Below are positions 11,484 to 20,955 of a DNA stretch of 64,000 nt, one piece after another. The DNA is from Isoetes taiwanensis. Taxonomy: Eukaryota > Streptophyta > Lycopodiopsida > Isoetales > Isoetaceae. Both the position numbers and the translations under genes were made by a program. The DNA is taken from positions 18,462,089-18,526,088 of the forward strand of contig JAJEKV010000005.1 in the NCBI GenBank assembly GCA_021234155.1, read 5' to 3'. Each line of letters starts with the position of its first letter. The stretch's first letter is position 1. The notes under the pieces were generated by a model. That model saw only the letters and a program-made list of their open reading frames with translations. It made no database searches and had not been told where the DNA came from.

Positions 11484-11565
11484 GCTCTTACACTATACAA
11501 TGCTAAACAAGTGATTCATTCATCTTCAGGATCTGTAGTAGTTATCCCTGATATCTCAGTTACAT
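11484..11565. repeat. direct repeat partner of 10905-10980
   Basis: On the minus strand it encodes VTEISGITTTDPEDE and a stop, a free-standing 3' end of the small acidic-tail gene. It suggests repeated tandem duplication and loss in this gene family. Confidence 0.75.
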
Positions 11566-11620
11566 CCTTACTTAGTTATTAGGTACCCATGTCATTATTA
11601 CATTATTAGCAGGTGCAGAT

Positions 11621-11863
11621 TCACTCGTCATCAACATCAAAGCTCGTGATGCCATTCAGCTCATAGATCTCCTGATCAGGAAGCCAGTAAATATGGACTT
11701 TAACGCGAGTGAGCTTCCTGCAAGCACTAGCAGGTCCATCAGCTTTAGATAAGAGCCATGGATCAAGCTTAACGCCATTTCTAGCGCATTCGCCCAGATC
11801 GTTGTAGCTCAAGTAACACTTGAAAGAGCGGATGTGCTCTGGACGAGGCATCGAGGAAGCCAT
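11621..11863 (-). CDS. small (80 aa) acidic-tail protein encoded by the transposon, copy 1
   Basis: A complete 80-residue frame from MASSMPRPEHIRSFKCYLSY to a stop, ending in the acidic FDVDDE. Central features are LDPW, a basic RKLTRVKVH and YWLPDQEIYEL. I know no family for it. The homologue in copy 2 (42765-43007) is also intact and differs at five residues, while neighbouring larger genes in both copies are broken, which suggests constraint or recent activity. A TATAAAAA box lies 36-43 bp upstream. It is transcribed in the same direction as the ParB-methyltransferase gene downstream. Function is unknown; a small DNA-binding or regulatory accessory protein is conceivable but unsupported. 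Confidence 0.65.
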   Translation of the reverse strand: MASSMPRPEHIRSFKCYLSYNDLGECARNGVKLDPWLLSKADGPASACRKLTRVKVHIYWLPDQEIYELNGITSFDVDDE

Positions 11864-11898
11864 GGAAGATGAATGGCCTCTACCCCCTCGTGAAGCCG

Positions 11899-11906
11899 TT
11901 TTTATA
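11899..11906 (-). promoter_or_regulatory. TATA box of the small transposon gene, copy 1
   Basis: TATAAAAA on the minus strand preceded by TTTTACTTCAC, about 36 bp upstream of the ATG at 11863. Conserved at the same place in copy 2 (42722). Confidence 0.65.
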
Positions 11907-12113
11907 GTGAAGTAAAATTATTGATGTGAATTATTGGCGTACAATGTAGGGCCATTATTGAGCTTATACGAGTGTCATGTACACGTACAAGTATAACACA
12001 AAATTTGTATGTATATGTGTATGTTAATTACCTCATGTTTGTTGGGCTCGAGAACTAGGTGAAAGTATTCGTGCTTGAGCAAATAAGGTGTGCTCAAAAT
12101 TCTCAAAATTGCG

Positions 12114-12144
12114 TTATTTTATCCAATTAATGAAATCATGCTTT
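12114..12144. repeat. right terminal inverted repeat of transposon copy 1
   Basis: The inverted complement reads AAAGCATGATTTCATTAATT then GGATAAAATAA and is identical to the left end of copy 2 at 42483-42512. Confidence 0.92.
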
Positions 12145-12760
12145 TATCCTAAGACTCTTATTCACCTTGTATTACCTTCATATCAATGAAAATTGCCTGC
12201 CAAGTATTTTAAAAGTTGACTGTCATGATCCTTTAGTATTTTTGCATCACAAACATTTTTACAGCAAAGTATCTCATCATTGTTTCTTGCATATAACCAT
12301 TTGCTCTTCCTTTCCCATCACATTTGCACCTGTGTGCACAAAAATTTCGAAAGAAAACCCTCCCAAACTCAAGTTACCATTTTTTGCATTCTGTCTGATA
12401 TAATTTTAGACTGATATTCATAAAACAGTGCCAAAAAAACAGTTTTAGTGATCCAAATTATGATTTGATTGCATGCCCCCCACCTTTGGGACCTACACTG
12501 CACTTTAGTTTTGGAATCTCTTCAAAATTCCCTCTGCAACTCAAGTTACAAAATTCTGAGATCTGTTTTGTAGTTTTGACTTGATAATTGAGCTTTTTCT
12601 TTGAGAAATTCTTGTGTAGACTGATCACCTTAAGTGATCTGGAGGTTCTAACCCCAACTTGGGTAAGAACTCAAGTTGGCTTCTTGTGTTTGACTCTCTA
12701 GCCAGGTTGAGGGTCAACATCTTGGAGGTTCTACCGAGATCTTCCTGGATTTCAGAACTC

Positions 12761-14123
12761 ATGGCTCCAAAGCAAAAATTTCCAGCAGAACAAGAATCAT
12801 TAGAAGATATTGATGCATCAGATCATTGCAGAGAAAGGCCATTGAATTCAAGTTTCTCAACTAGCCTGCTTCAAAACATGGCATACCAATTTGAGTTGAA
12901 TGTTTCTGTTCCTTTGCCTACTTTTGATTCCAGTATGAGTGCTAACAACTTTTTGAGAATATTTGAGGACTATTACAGGGATTATGGCGAAGGGCTGCAA
13001 GCTCTCAGAATTTGAAAAATGTTTCAAAGAGGAAAGTGAAGCTGGTGCTTGGTTAACTTATGAAAAGTTAATGGGTACCACTTCATGGGATGAACTTGTC
13101 AAGAAGTTCCTGGATAGGTTTGGTAAGTTACCTGCTCCAAAAGATTTGGTTAACGAGTTGCAAGGTTTCTCAGAAAATGTGAATCAGTACAAGGAGAGGT
13201 TTAGTACATTTATGAGCAGGTGTCAAAGAGCACAAGTCACCATCCCAACTCTGTTTTTAGTTACTGCTTTCATCAATGGTCTGGAAAGAAGACCAGATAT
13301 CAAAAGGAAGTTGCTCAAGATCCAAACTGCTGAAGGATTTGATTCTATATACAAAGTTTTTGCCAAAACTACTGACTTAACTCAGATGCTCTCTACCTTG
13401 CCTGACAAGCATCATGTTCCTCACCATAGCCATGACCCGTTTTACCCTGATGCTACTGATGCACATTATGATCATCACCCTTCTATTCCAGTTTATGCCA
13501 TACATAAAGAAAAGAAGAAATCTAAAGAGGAGGAAGCAAATTCTCAAGTTGCAGAGGTGAAGTCAGATCTATTTAAGGTTACTGAAGCTTTAGCAGAAAT
13601 AACCAAACAATTGGTTGAACTCAAGGCTGCAAGAACAGGTAAAACTTACCCTGAATGTATTCATTGCAATAGGAATTCTCATCCATCAGAAATTTGCTAT
13701 TGGCAAGTGTGTCCCAAATGTAATAGAAAAGGCCACTTTGGAAAGGAATGTCCTGTTTGTTCTTTTTGTAAAGAAGTTGGCCATACTGATGCTAGGTGTG
13801 CTGTTAAAGAGTATTTTGCTAAGCAGGAAAAAGAAAAGAGACCAGAGCCTAAACCTCCTGTGAGATTTGCTGAACCAAGCACCTCTATAAGATTTATTCA
13901 AGCTACAGAGGCTCCCAAATCTGAAGAAGTTATGGTGGTGCAAACTAGAAGCATGAATGAAGCTCATGTACATGCTGAACCAAGCAGGCATTCTACTGCC
14001 AGGTCTTCACCACCTGTAGTGGAAGCACCTGCTCAAATCATAGCTCCACCCCCCAGGAAAAATATGGTAAGAAAGATCAAGACTTTGATGAGGTTGATGT
14101 TTTGCTTAAAAATTCCAAGGTGA
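12761..14123 (+). pseudogene. gypsy gag polyprotein with two zinc knuckles, frameshifted
   Basis: The start at 12761 (MAPKQKFPAEQES) lies about 40 bp after the LTR. A frameshift near 12990 moves the reading frame into LSEFEKCFKEESEAGAW and the capsid-like WDELVKKFLDRFG. Two zinc knuckles follow: CPKCNRKGHFGKEC and CSFCKEVGHTDARC (about 13710-13800). The C-terminus is proline-rich. Gag would package element RNA. The frame ends at 14123, overlapping the protease frame that begins at 14102, so a frameshift also separates gag from pol here. Confidence 0.85.
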
Positions 14124-14507
14124 GTGTGGATCTTTTCACATTGCTAAAGATTGCACCTAGCTATAGAAAAAGGGTACTGCAGCAAACCACTGGTGAGATA
14201 TTAAATGCTTGTGTGAATTTTATTGATGCCACTAACCTTGTTCTAGCACAGAATGAAGAAGACCCTGGTGCATTCACATGTTCAGCTACTTTAGGGGGTT
14301 ATACCTTCTCAAACGTGTTACTTGATGGGGGATCCCCCCTAAATATTATGCCATATCACATTATGAAAAAATGTGGTTTCGAGGTGGATAAGAAAGCTTC
14401 TATACTATTGAGATCTTTTTATAATGCTAAGATCACTCCTATTGGTGTGGTAACTAAAGTGCCTGTTAATACAGGGGGCATAAATAACTGTAGCTGCTAA
14501 CTTTATT
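14102..14507 (+). pseudogene. gypsy aspartic protease
   Basis: Contains NVLLDGGSPLNIMPYHIMKK near 14309-14370, the DGGS active-site variant seen in plant Ty3/gypsy elements. It ends with a stop at 14498-14500 and the pol frame resumes at once at 14508 in another frame (VVAFEDIGDESDIYDLLLGRRW, the normal protease C-terminal flank), so one frameshift separates them. Confidence 0.8.
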
Positions 14508-16205
14508 GTGGTAGCTTTTGAAGACATAGGGGATGAGTCTGATATCTATGATTTACTTTTAGGAAGAAGGTGGTTAGCCACTGTGGATGCTAGACCAATC
14601 TGGTCTCAAGGGAGATGTACCATCTCCAATGGTTCTCAAACTGCTACAATCTATAATCAAGATGGCTCCTATGGTTCCAATGAAGAGGTAAACTTTATTA
14701 AGGAAATGCTAATTGAAGAACCTTTGGGATTTTACAGAATAAAAAATACAAGACCAAGGAAATATGAAATGGTTCCTCTCATTATGGAATGTGCACTCCC
14801 CAGCAAACAAGGGCCATCAGGATTCTTATGGTTTGATGGAGGTATTTCTAAAAAATTAAATATTGCATCATCTGCTGCTATTCTTAAAGATTCCTCTCAT
14901 AAACTTTTAGCTAAAGTAGGGAGAACTTTCCCCCAAATTACATCTAATGTAGCAGAATATAAGGCTTTGATTGCAGGTCTTCAGGAAGCCAAAGCTATGG
15001 ATATTGCCAACATTCACATTTTTGGTGACTCACAATTAATTTTTAAACAAGTTTCAGGAGACTACCAAACAAAAAATGCAGATATGGAGCTCTTAAAAAA
15101 CCAAGTAATGGGAGTACTTTCGAGTTTTGCTTCATGGGAGATTACTCACATACCAAGAGAGGAAAATGTGGAAGCTGATGCCCTATGCAGAGAAACTCTC
15201 ATGTCACACCTAACTGAGGGAGCTATTCCAGAGGAAGACCTTGATGCTAGTGAGGTAAAGGCTCTTTGTCCTATTCTAACCATTAATGCATCAGAGGAAA
15301 AGGATACTGAAGAGATTACCATTACAAAAAATGGTAAGACTAGAACCCTGTTTGTTGGAGATCTAATTGAATACCAAAATAGGGAGAATATACAAATGTT
15401 ATTTGAAGAAAGGAAGGATGTGTTTGCTTGGGATTATTCTGAGCTTACTGGTATTAAAGCTGAGGTATGCCAATTTGAAATCAAGATTAAGGAAGGATGT
15501 AAACCTATTTTTCAAAAACTGAGAAGAATTAATGCTTCATTGATGGGATTGATTAACGATGAGTTGGATAAAATGCTAGATGCAGGTGTTATTATTGAAA
15601 TCATTAACCCAGAATGGATGTCTTGCATTGTACCTGTAGAGAAAAAAAGTGGTGCCTTAAGGATCTGCATTGATTATCGAGATCTCAACAAAGCTACCGT
15701 CAAGGACTGTTATCCCTTGCCTTTTTTAGAAGAAATTTTATATGTTGTAGCAGGGAAAGAGGTGTACTCATTTCTAGATGGATTTTCAGGATTTAATCAA
15801 ATTGGCATTAAGGAAGAAGACCAACCCAAGACCTCTTTTATTACCCCTTGGGGAACTTATGCAATGAAAAGAATGCCTTTTGGACTAATGAATGCACCTG
15901 CTACCTTCCAGAGGGCTATGGATGTTATTTTTCGGCCCATGTCTCCTCAAGAATTCAGAGTTTATTTGGATGACCTTTGCTTAGGATCTCACCCTACTAA
16001 TCATTTGGAATTGCTTGCAAAAATATGCTCTTTGTGCAAGGAATCTGGAGTCAACCTTAACCCAAAGAAATGTATTTTTTTTTCATCCAAAGGGCAACTT
16101 TTGGGACATGAGGTATCCAACAATGGTATACAAGTGGCACAAGAAAAAGTTGAAGCCCTCAAAAAGCTGGTACCCCCAGGTCAAAAGTTTTATTGGCATG
16201 ACTAG
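14508..16205 (+). pseudogene. gypsy pol: archaeal-type RNase H followed by reverse transcriptase
   Basis: A 565-codon open segment. After the protease tail it shows a type I RNase H-like domain at about 14836-15210: FDGGISKKLNIASSAAIL, NVAEYKALIAGL, IFGDSQLI and EADALCRE, with the acidic residues in place. The reverse transcriptase follows at about 15480-16190: RICIDYRDLNKAT, FLDGFSGFNQI, GLMNAPATFQ, and YLDDL as the catalytic box. The frame breaks near 16190; the thumb and second RNase H continue in another frame from about 16180. The extra RNase H before RT is the arrangement to note. Confidence 0.85.
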
Positions 16206-16848
16206 TTTTCTTAGGATGTATATTCCTAATTTTGCTCACATTATAAGTCCCATTTCTAAGCTGACAAGGATAGGCAGGATTTCCAAATCTGAGAGCAAGT
16301 ATGTCCCTGTCACATGGTCATCAGATTGCCAAGAGTCTTTTGAGTTGCTTATAAAGTCCATTTGTGAGGCTACTCTTCTAAAAAGACTTGATTTGAACAA
16401 GCCATTTGAGGTCTATATTACCATCACTAAAAAAGCCATAGGCTTAGCTATTCCGCAGGACAAGCACACTATAGCTTTTGCCAGCAAACAGTGGAGTTCA
16501 ACTGAAGAAAAATACACCAGAATGGAGAAGAGTGTTGATGCTCTTATGTTCCTCATTGACAGACAAGGTCACTTACTATTGAAGAGCTCTGTTCAAGTTT
16601 ATATGAAGCAAAATCCAACGGGTTTGTTATTTGGTAAGGCTACCTCTAAACCAAAAATTCAAAGGTGGGCTTGCAAGCTACAAACCTTTGATATTTCCAT
16701 AAAAGAGTTACATCAGGTGAAGAGTCCCAGTCTTTATTTACCTTACATTTTCTTTGATTATGAGGTTGCAGTAGAAATTGTTGACTTTGTGGATGCCTTA
16801 GCTTATTTGCAGGCAGATGATGAAGGGCAGAACCAACAGGGTTGGTAG
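16180..16848 (+). pseudogene. gypsy RNase H (second, connection-linked) segment
   Basis: Reads SFLRMYIPNFAHIISPISKL, then FASKQWSSTEEKYTRMEKSV and the C-terminal YLPYIFFDYEVAVE. This is the usual gypsy RNase H after RT. It is cut by a TAG at 16846-16848; the integrase frame follows in phase. Confidence 0.8.
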
Positions 16849-18123
16849 CTACCTATAAAGAATTTTCTACAATTCAAGGAAATGCCCTCAGGGCTGACCT
16901 CGAGCCAACAGAGGAGATTTAGAGAAAAGTGTAGGCAATTTAAAATGATTAATGATGTTTTATGTAAAGTCAACAGGGATGGACTATTACTGAGGCGTGT
17001 CAATGAAGAGGAATCTGCTTTGATCATTAGAGAAAGGCATGAAGGAGTATGTGGAGGCCATTTTGCTGGAGATACTAATGCCAAGAAAATTCTCAGTTCA
17101 GGTTATTATTGGCCTACAATATTGAAAGATTGTTATTCTGCTATAAAATCTTGCCACAAGTGTCAAATATTTGGCAAAAGGATCCTCCTCCCAGCTGCAT
17201 TGAACCCCATCATTTCTCCAGGACCTTTCCAAATATGAGGATTAGATTATATTGGCCCTATTAACCCCCCTTCTGCAGGACAACATCAGCACATTATTGT
17301 AGCTACAGATTATTTTACCAAGTGGGCAGAGGCAATTCCTTTAAGACAGGCTAATGCCATTACAACAGCAAAGTTCTTACATGAGTATATTTGTGCAAGG
17401 TTTGGTATTCCTCTACAATTGCATTCTGATAGAGGTACTCCTTTTGTGAATGAAGTTATTGCTAATTTATTGACCATTCTTAAGGTCAAACATACCAAGA
17501 GCTCCTCCTACTATCCCCAAGGTAATGGTCAAGCAGAAGCTACTAATAAAGTTTTGAAAAGCATTTTACAGAAAACAGTGGAAGATAATAAAAAAGATTG
17601 GCATGTCAAACTGGTGGATGCTCTATGGGCTTATAGAGTCACCATTAAAGCAGCAACCACTCACACACCCTTCAATCTAGTATATGGCATTGAAGCTGTA
17701 CTTCCAGTAGAACTTGAGCTTCCATCTCTGAGGTTAGCCCATAAGTTATGTTTGCCTTTTGAATATGCCTTGCAGGAAAGACTGGATACCCTTCTACATT
17801 TAGAGGAATATAGAATGGAAGCTGAGAATGCTAATCTGCTAAAAAAAGCCAAAGATTTGGCAGCTTTCAAAGCTGCTCATAAAATACAGGGAACTTTCAA
17901 AACTGGAGAGTTAGTTCTAAAATGGAATAAACCAAGGGAAGACTTGGCTAGTAAGTTTGAAAATCTCTGGGAAGGTCCCTATGAGGTGTTGGAACCTGCA
18001 GGCACCAATTCTTATTGGTTAAAGGAATTAACTTCAGGGATGCCACTTCCAAATCCTATCAACACTATTCACCTGAAAAGGTACTGGGATCAGCATATAT
18101 GCTTGTCTCTTTTTATGTTCTAG
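16849..18123 (+). pseudogene. gypsy integrase
   Basis: The zinc-binding HHCC region is present (ERHEGVCGGHFAGDTNAKKI, CHKCQIFGK). Catalytic residues of the DDE core are visible as GLDYIGPI, HSDRGTPFVNE and PQGNGQAEATNK. A TGA at 17236-17238 replaces an expected Trp codon just before GLDYIGPI. The C-terminal part (KTGELVLKWNKPRED, WEGPYEVLEPAG) runs to a stop at 18121-18123. It would join element DNA to host DNA; this copy is not functional. Confidence 0.88.
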
Positions 18124-19001
18124 AACTTAGACAAGTTAGAATTAAAGTTAAATATTAGATAGGTTGGATGTGATTTCACTTTGTCTTAAATTTAGAACTA
18201 ATGTCTTCATTGAGTTTATATTTGCAGATTAGCCAGTATGAAGGATGAGCTATCAAACAACTTCAGAACAAGGATTTTTATTAATTGCCAAGTGTCATTT
18301 GCAGGAGCACCCTTTTTCCATCTTCATTCATCTGTCTCATTGTGGTCTTGCCCTCCATTCAGACATGTACTCTCATTTTATCTCCCTAAATGTGCACTCT
18401 GCAAATTCAGCTTCACCATTATAGCAGAGTTGCAAAGATCAAGATTAACTTGTTTGTATGTTTCCATGACAGGTGCATCCTTTCTCCATCTTTATTCATC
18501 TGTCATAAGTGGTCCTGCTATCCATTTAAACTCCTTATTCTTGTTTTTATTCCCAAAAGAAAGCAATCTGCAATTCAGCTTCACCATCATGGCAGAGTTG
18601 CATTTTTAAGGATCAGGGAGGCATACATTTTCTTGTTTTGGCGAGATCTCAACTTTTGCACATTCACTTCACCCTCTCACACTCCATTTCCATCACCGCC
18701 TTACTATATTCACACTCATTCTTACCTTTTCTTTCACACATTTTCTTGTTTTGGCGAGATTCTCACATTTACACACTCACCTCATCTCATACACTCCATT
18801 TTCATCACCATCTTACTATATTCACACTCATTCTCACCTTTTTCATTCACTCACACCCTCTCACTACCATATTCACCACTATTTCATCAACACTTGCACT
18901 TTATACCCTCTTTCTTCCATAATCCTCACTTAGACACTTTGGGACAAAATTGAAGACCCCTTATGGCTGAGGGGACCAGCCATTTTCTTGTTTTGGCGAG
19001 A
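18124..19001. repeat. untranslated gypsy 3' spacer made of degenerate tandem repeats
   Basis: Between integrase and 3' LTR lie two repeat pairs. About 18300-18600: GCTTCACCAT plus AGCAGAGTTGCA blocks occur twice. About 18628-18850: two roughly 110-bp units starting CATTTTCTTGTTTTGGCGAG followed by pyrimidine-rich CACTC/TTCACC sequence; a third copy of the 20-mer core ends at the LTR border (18980-19001). No gene is apparent. Confidence 0.75.
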
Positions 19002-20835
19002 TGTTGCCCCCAAAGGGCAACATACTAATTGATTGGTTCATTTGTTAAAGTTAGGAAAGCTAAGTCAAAAGAGGACTTGGTAGTCAACATTGGTACTTCA
19101 TTTGAGGTCAAAGCTAGTCAAAGAGGTGATGGGTTAAAGAAGATTGGAAGATGCTGTTGAAGATTGGAAGTTAGAGTTTGGAAGATCCCATGGTATTTGG
19201 TTCCATCCCTTAACCATTTTTTGCCTACCCCCATACCATATTCTCACCTTCCTTTTTGAATTTCCCCGAGTCATTTTCCCTTACACTTATGCTCACCTTT
19301 TGCAAATCATATTTTGCCTTGCCTAAGTCCTTTCTTAATACATTTTATTTCCCCCATGGGATGTCCTACCCATTTCATATCTCTTTGCCTTATTTTCACC
19401 CCCCACATCACACCTTAGTAAATGTCCTTAGCCTAATTCTTTTTTGCAATTTCTTATACCTCCTTGCTTCATTTACCATTGTGCCCTAAGTACCCATGCC
19501 ACCCAAATATTCCCCATGGAATATTCCAGTTATGGTATCTACCTAGAATATTCCCCAAAAGATTAGGGTTACCATAGACCCAAATGATTAGAATCTACAT
19601 AATTATTTTTGGGTACCTTTGGAACCATGGCCTAACTTCTCAAAATTGATAAATACGGCATATTCTCAGTTTATACCCAAAAAAATACGGCCATCGTATC
19701 GCGAAATTCCTGGAAAAATACCTTCGAAGAACCCTAATTCTGGAAACCTGCTCGAATCATGCCGGAATGGAATCATTAGGCTCTTAAAACTATCTATTTC
19801 TGCATTCCCGCCCTTAAGCATCCTATCAAGCCTAAATTTAAGCACTAAGATGCTGGAACCGTTAAACCTAAACATATATACTGGGAAAACAATGACAGAA
19901 GATTTTTGAAGGCCCAGACGCATCAAACCTCAACATTGATACATGTTGAGCATGATCTAAAGACGTTCATGAAGTATCTGAGTGTTCCACAGTTCGATTT
20001 GAGAAAATTGGACCGATATTCTTGATTTGATATTATTTATGACCTCCCAAGTTATCTTGATGATTGATCTATTATCCTAAGACTCTTATTCACCTTGTAT
20101 TACCTTCATATCAATGAAATTTGCCTGCCAAGTATTTTAAAAGTTGACTGTCATGATCCTTTAGTATTTTTGCATCACAAACATTTTTACAACAAAGTAT
20201 CTCATTATTTTTTCTTGCATATGACCATTTGCTCTTCCTTTCCATCATATTTGCACCTGCGTGCACAAAAATTTCGAAAGAAAACCCTCCCAAACTCAAG
20301 TTACTGCATTCTGTCTGATACAATTTTAGACTGATATTCACAAAACAGTGCCAAAAAAACGGTTTTAGTGATCCAAATTATGATTTGATTGCATGCCCCC
20401 CACCTTTGGGACCTATACTGCACTTTAGTTTTGGAATCTCTTCAAAATTCCCTCTGCAACTCAAGTTACAAAATTTTGAGATCTGTTTTGTAGTTTTGAC
20501 TGATATTGACCAAAATTTGACCCAACTTTGAGATCGAATATCTTGCAGATTAAAACTCAGACTTGGTCAAGGTTTTCACCTTTGCTTGCCTATAACTTTT
20601 CTGTACAAGTCACAGTCATTTGAACTTGGAAATCAATCTGCCTATGAGAGCTACATCAGTTTGAGTAAGGGCTTCATATTCTTGAATTATGAATACTTGA
20701 TAATTGAGCTTTTTCTTTGAGAAATTCTTGTGTAGACTGATCACCTTAAGTGATCTGGAGGTTCTAACCCCAACTTGGGTAAGAACTCAAGTTGGCTTCT
20801 TGTGTTTGACTCTCTAGCCAGGTTGAGGGTCAACA
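19002..20835 (+). repeat. 3' LTR of the gypsy element
   Basis: 1,834 bp, beginning TGTTGCCC and ending GGGTCAACA, followed by the target duplication GCAAA (20836-20840). It preserves the uninterrupted sequence at 20073-20074 into whose counterpart the transposon inserted in the 5' LTR. It contains about 190 bp (20505-20700) missing from the 5' LTR. Confidence 0.93.
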
Positions 20836-20955
20836 GCAAACGACTTCAAAGATGCAGGAAACTCTGTCTTCATATTCCAACGTTGTGGCAAACTCTATGT
20901 CTTCATATTTTATCACCATAAATTCAACTTTGTATTGAGTGTAGAAATATTTCAG

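Larger units (their letters stand above)
5699..12146 (-). mobile_element. TIR DNA transposon, copy 1, carrying ParB-methyltransferase, small acidic-tail genes and a DUF7869-type gene
   Basis: The element spans 5701-12144, flanked by TA (5699-5700, 12145-12146). The paralogous empty site is intact in the 3' LTR at 20073-20074 (CTATTATCC), which proves insertion. Read in the direction of its genes, the ends are AAAGCATGATTTCATTAATT and TAAGCATGAATTCGTTAATT (inverted), shared with copy 2 at 42483-46603. The duplication can equally be read as TAA, since TAA flanks both copies in element orientation. It is 6,444 bp long. Genes from its right end leftwards: small acidic-tail proteins (-), a DUF7869-type gene (+), and a three-exon ParB-methyltransferase gene (-). 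Its superfamily is not one I can name; a TA/TWA duplication recalls Tc1/mariner or PIF/Harbinger, but no known transposase of those families is visible. Confidence 0.9.
4595..12719 (+). repeat. 5' LTR of the gypsy element, interrupted by a DNA transposon
   Basis: LTR segments 4595-5700 and 12147-12719 align in order with the 3' LTR at 19002-20835 at high identity. The LTR opens with a dyad, TGTTGCCC, a 5-nt loop, then GGGCAACA. Compared with the 3' LTR it lacks about 190 bp near 12585 (joined at TTGAC/TTGATAATTG) and carries a few small indels. The 6.4 kb between the two parts is the transposon described separately. Confidence 0.93.
4590..20840 (+). mobile_element. Ty3/gypsy LTR retrotransposon (Tat/OTA-like), full length but decayed, with target duplication
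   Basis: Both LTRs, internal gag-protease-RNaseH-RT-RNaseH-integrase and a perfect 5-bp target duplication GCAAA (4590-4594 and 20836-20840) are present. LTRs begin TGTTG and end CAACA. A candidate primer-binding site starts at 12723 (TGGAGGTTCTACC), three bases after the 5' LTR; I cannot assign the tRNA. No classical polypurine tract precedes the 3' LTR, only a short GGCGAGA. The reading frames have at least three frameshifts and two nonsense codons, so the copy is inactive. The 5' LTR was later split by the DNA transposon at 5701-12144. An RNase H domain upstream of RT is the notable structural feature. Confidence 0.93.
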
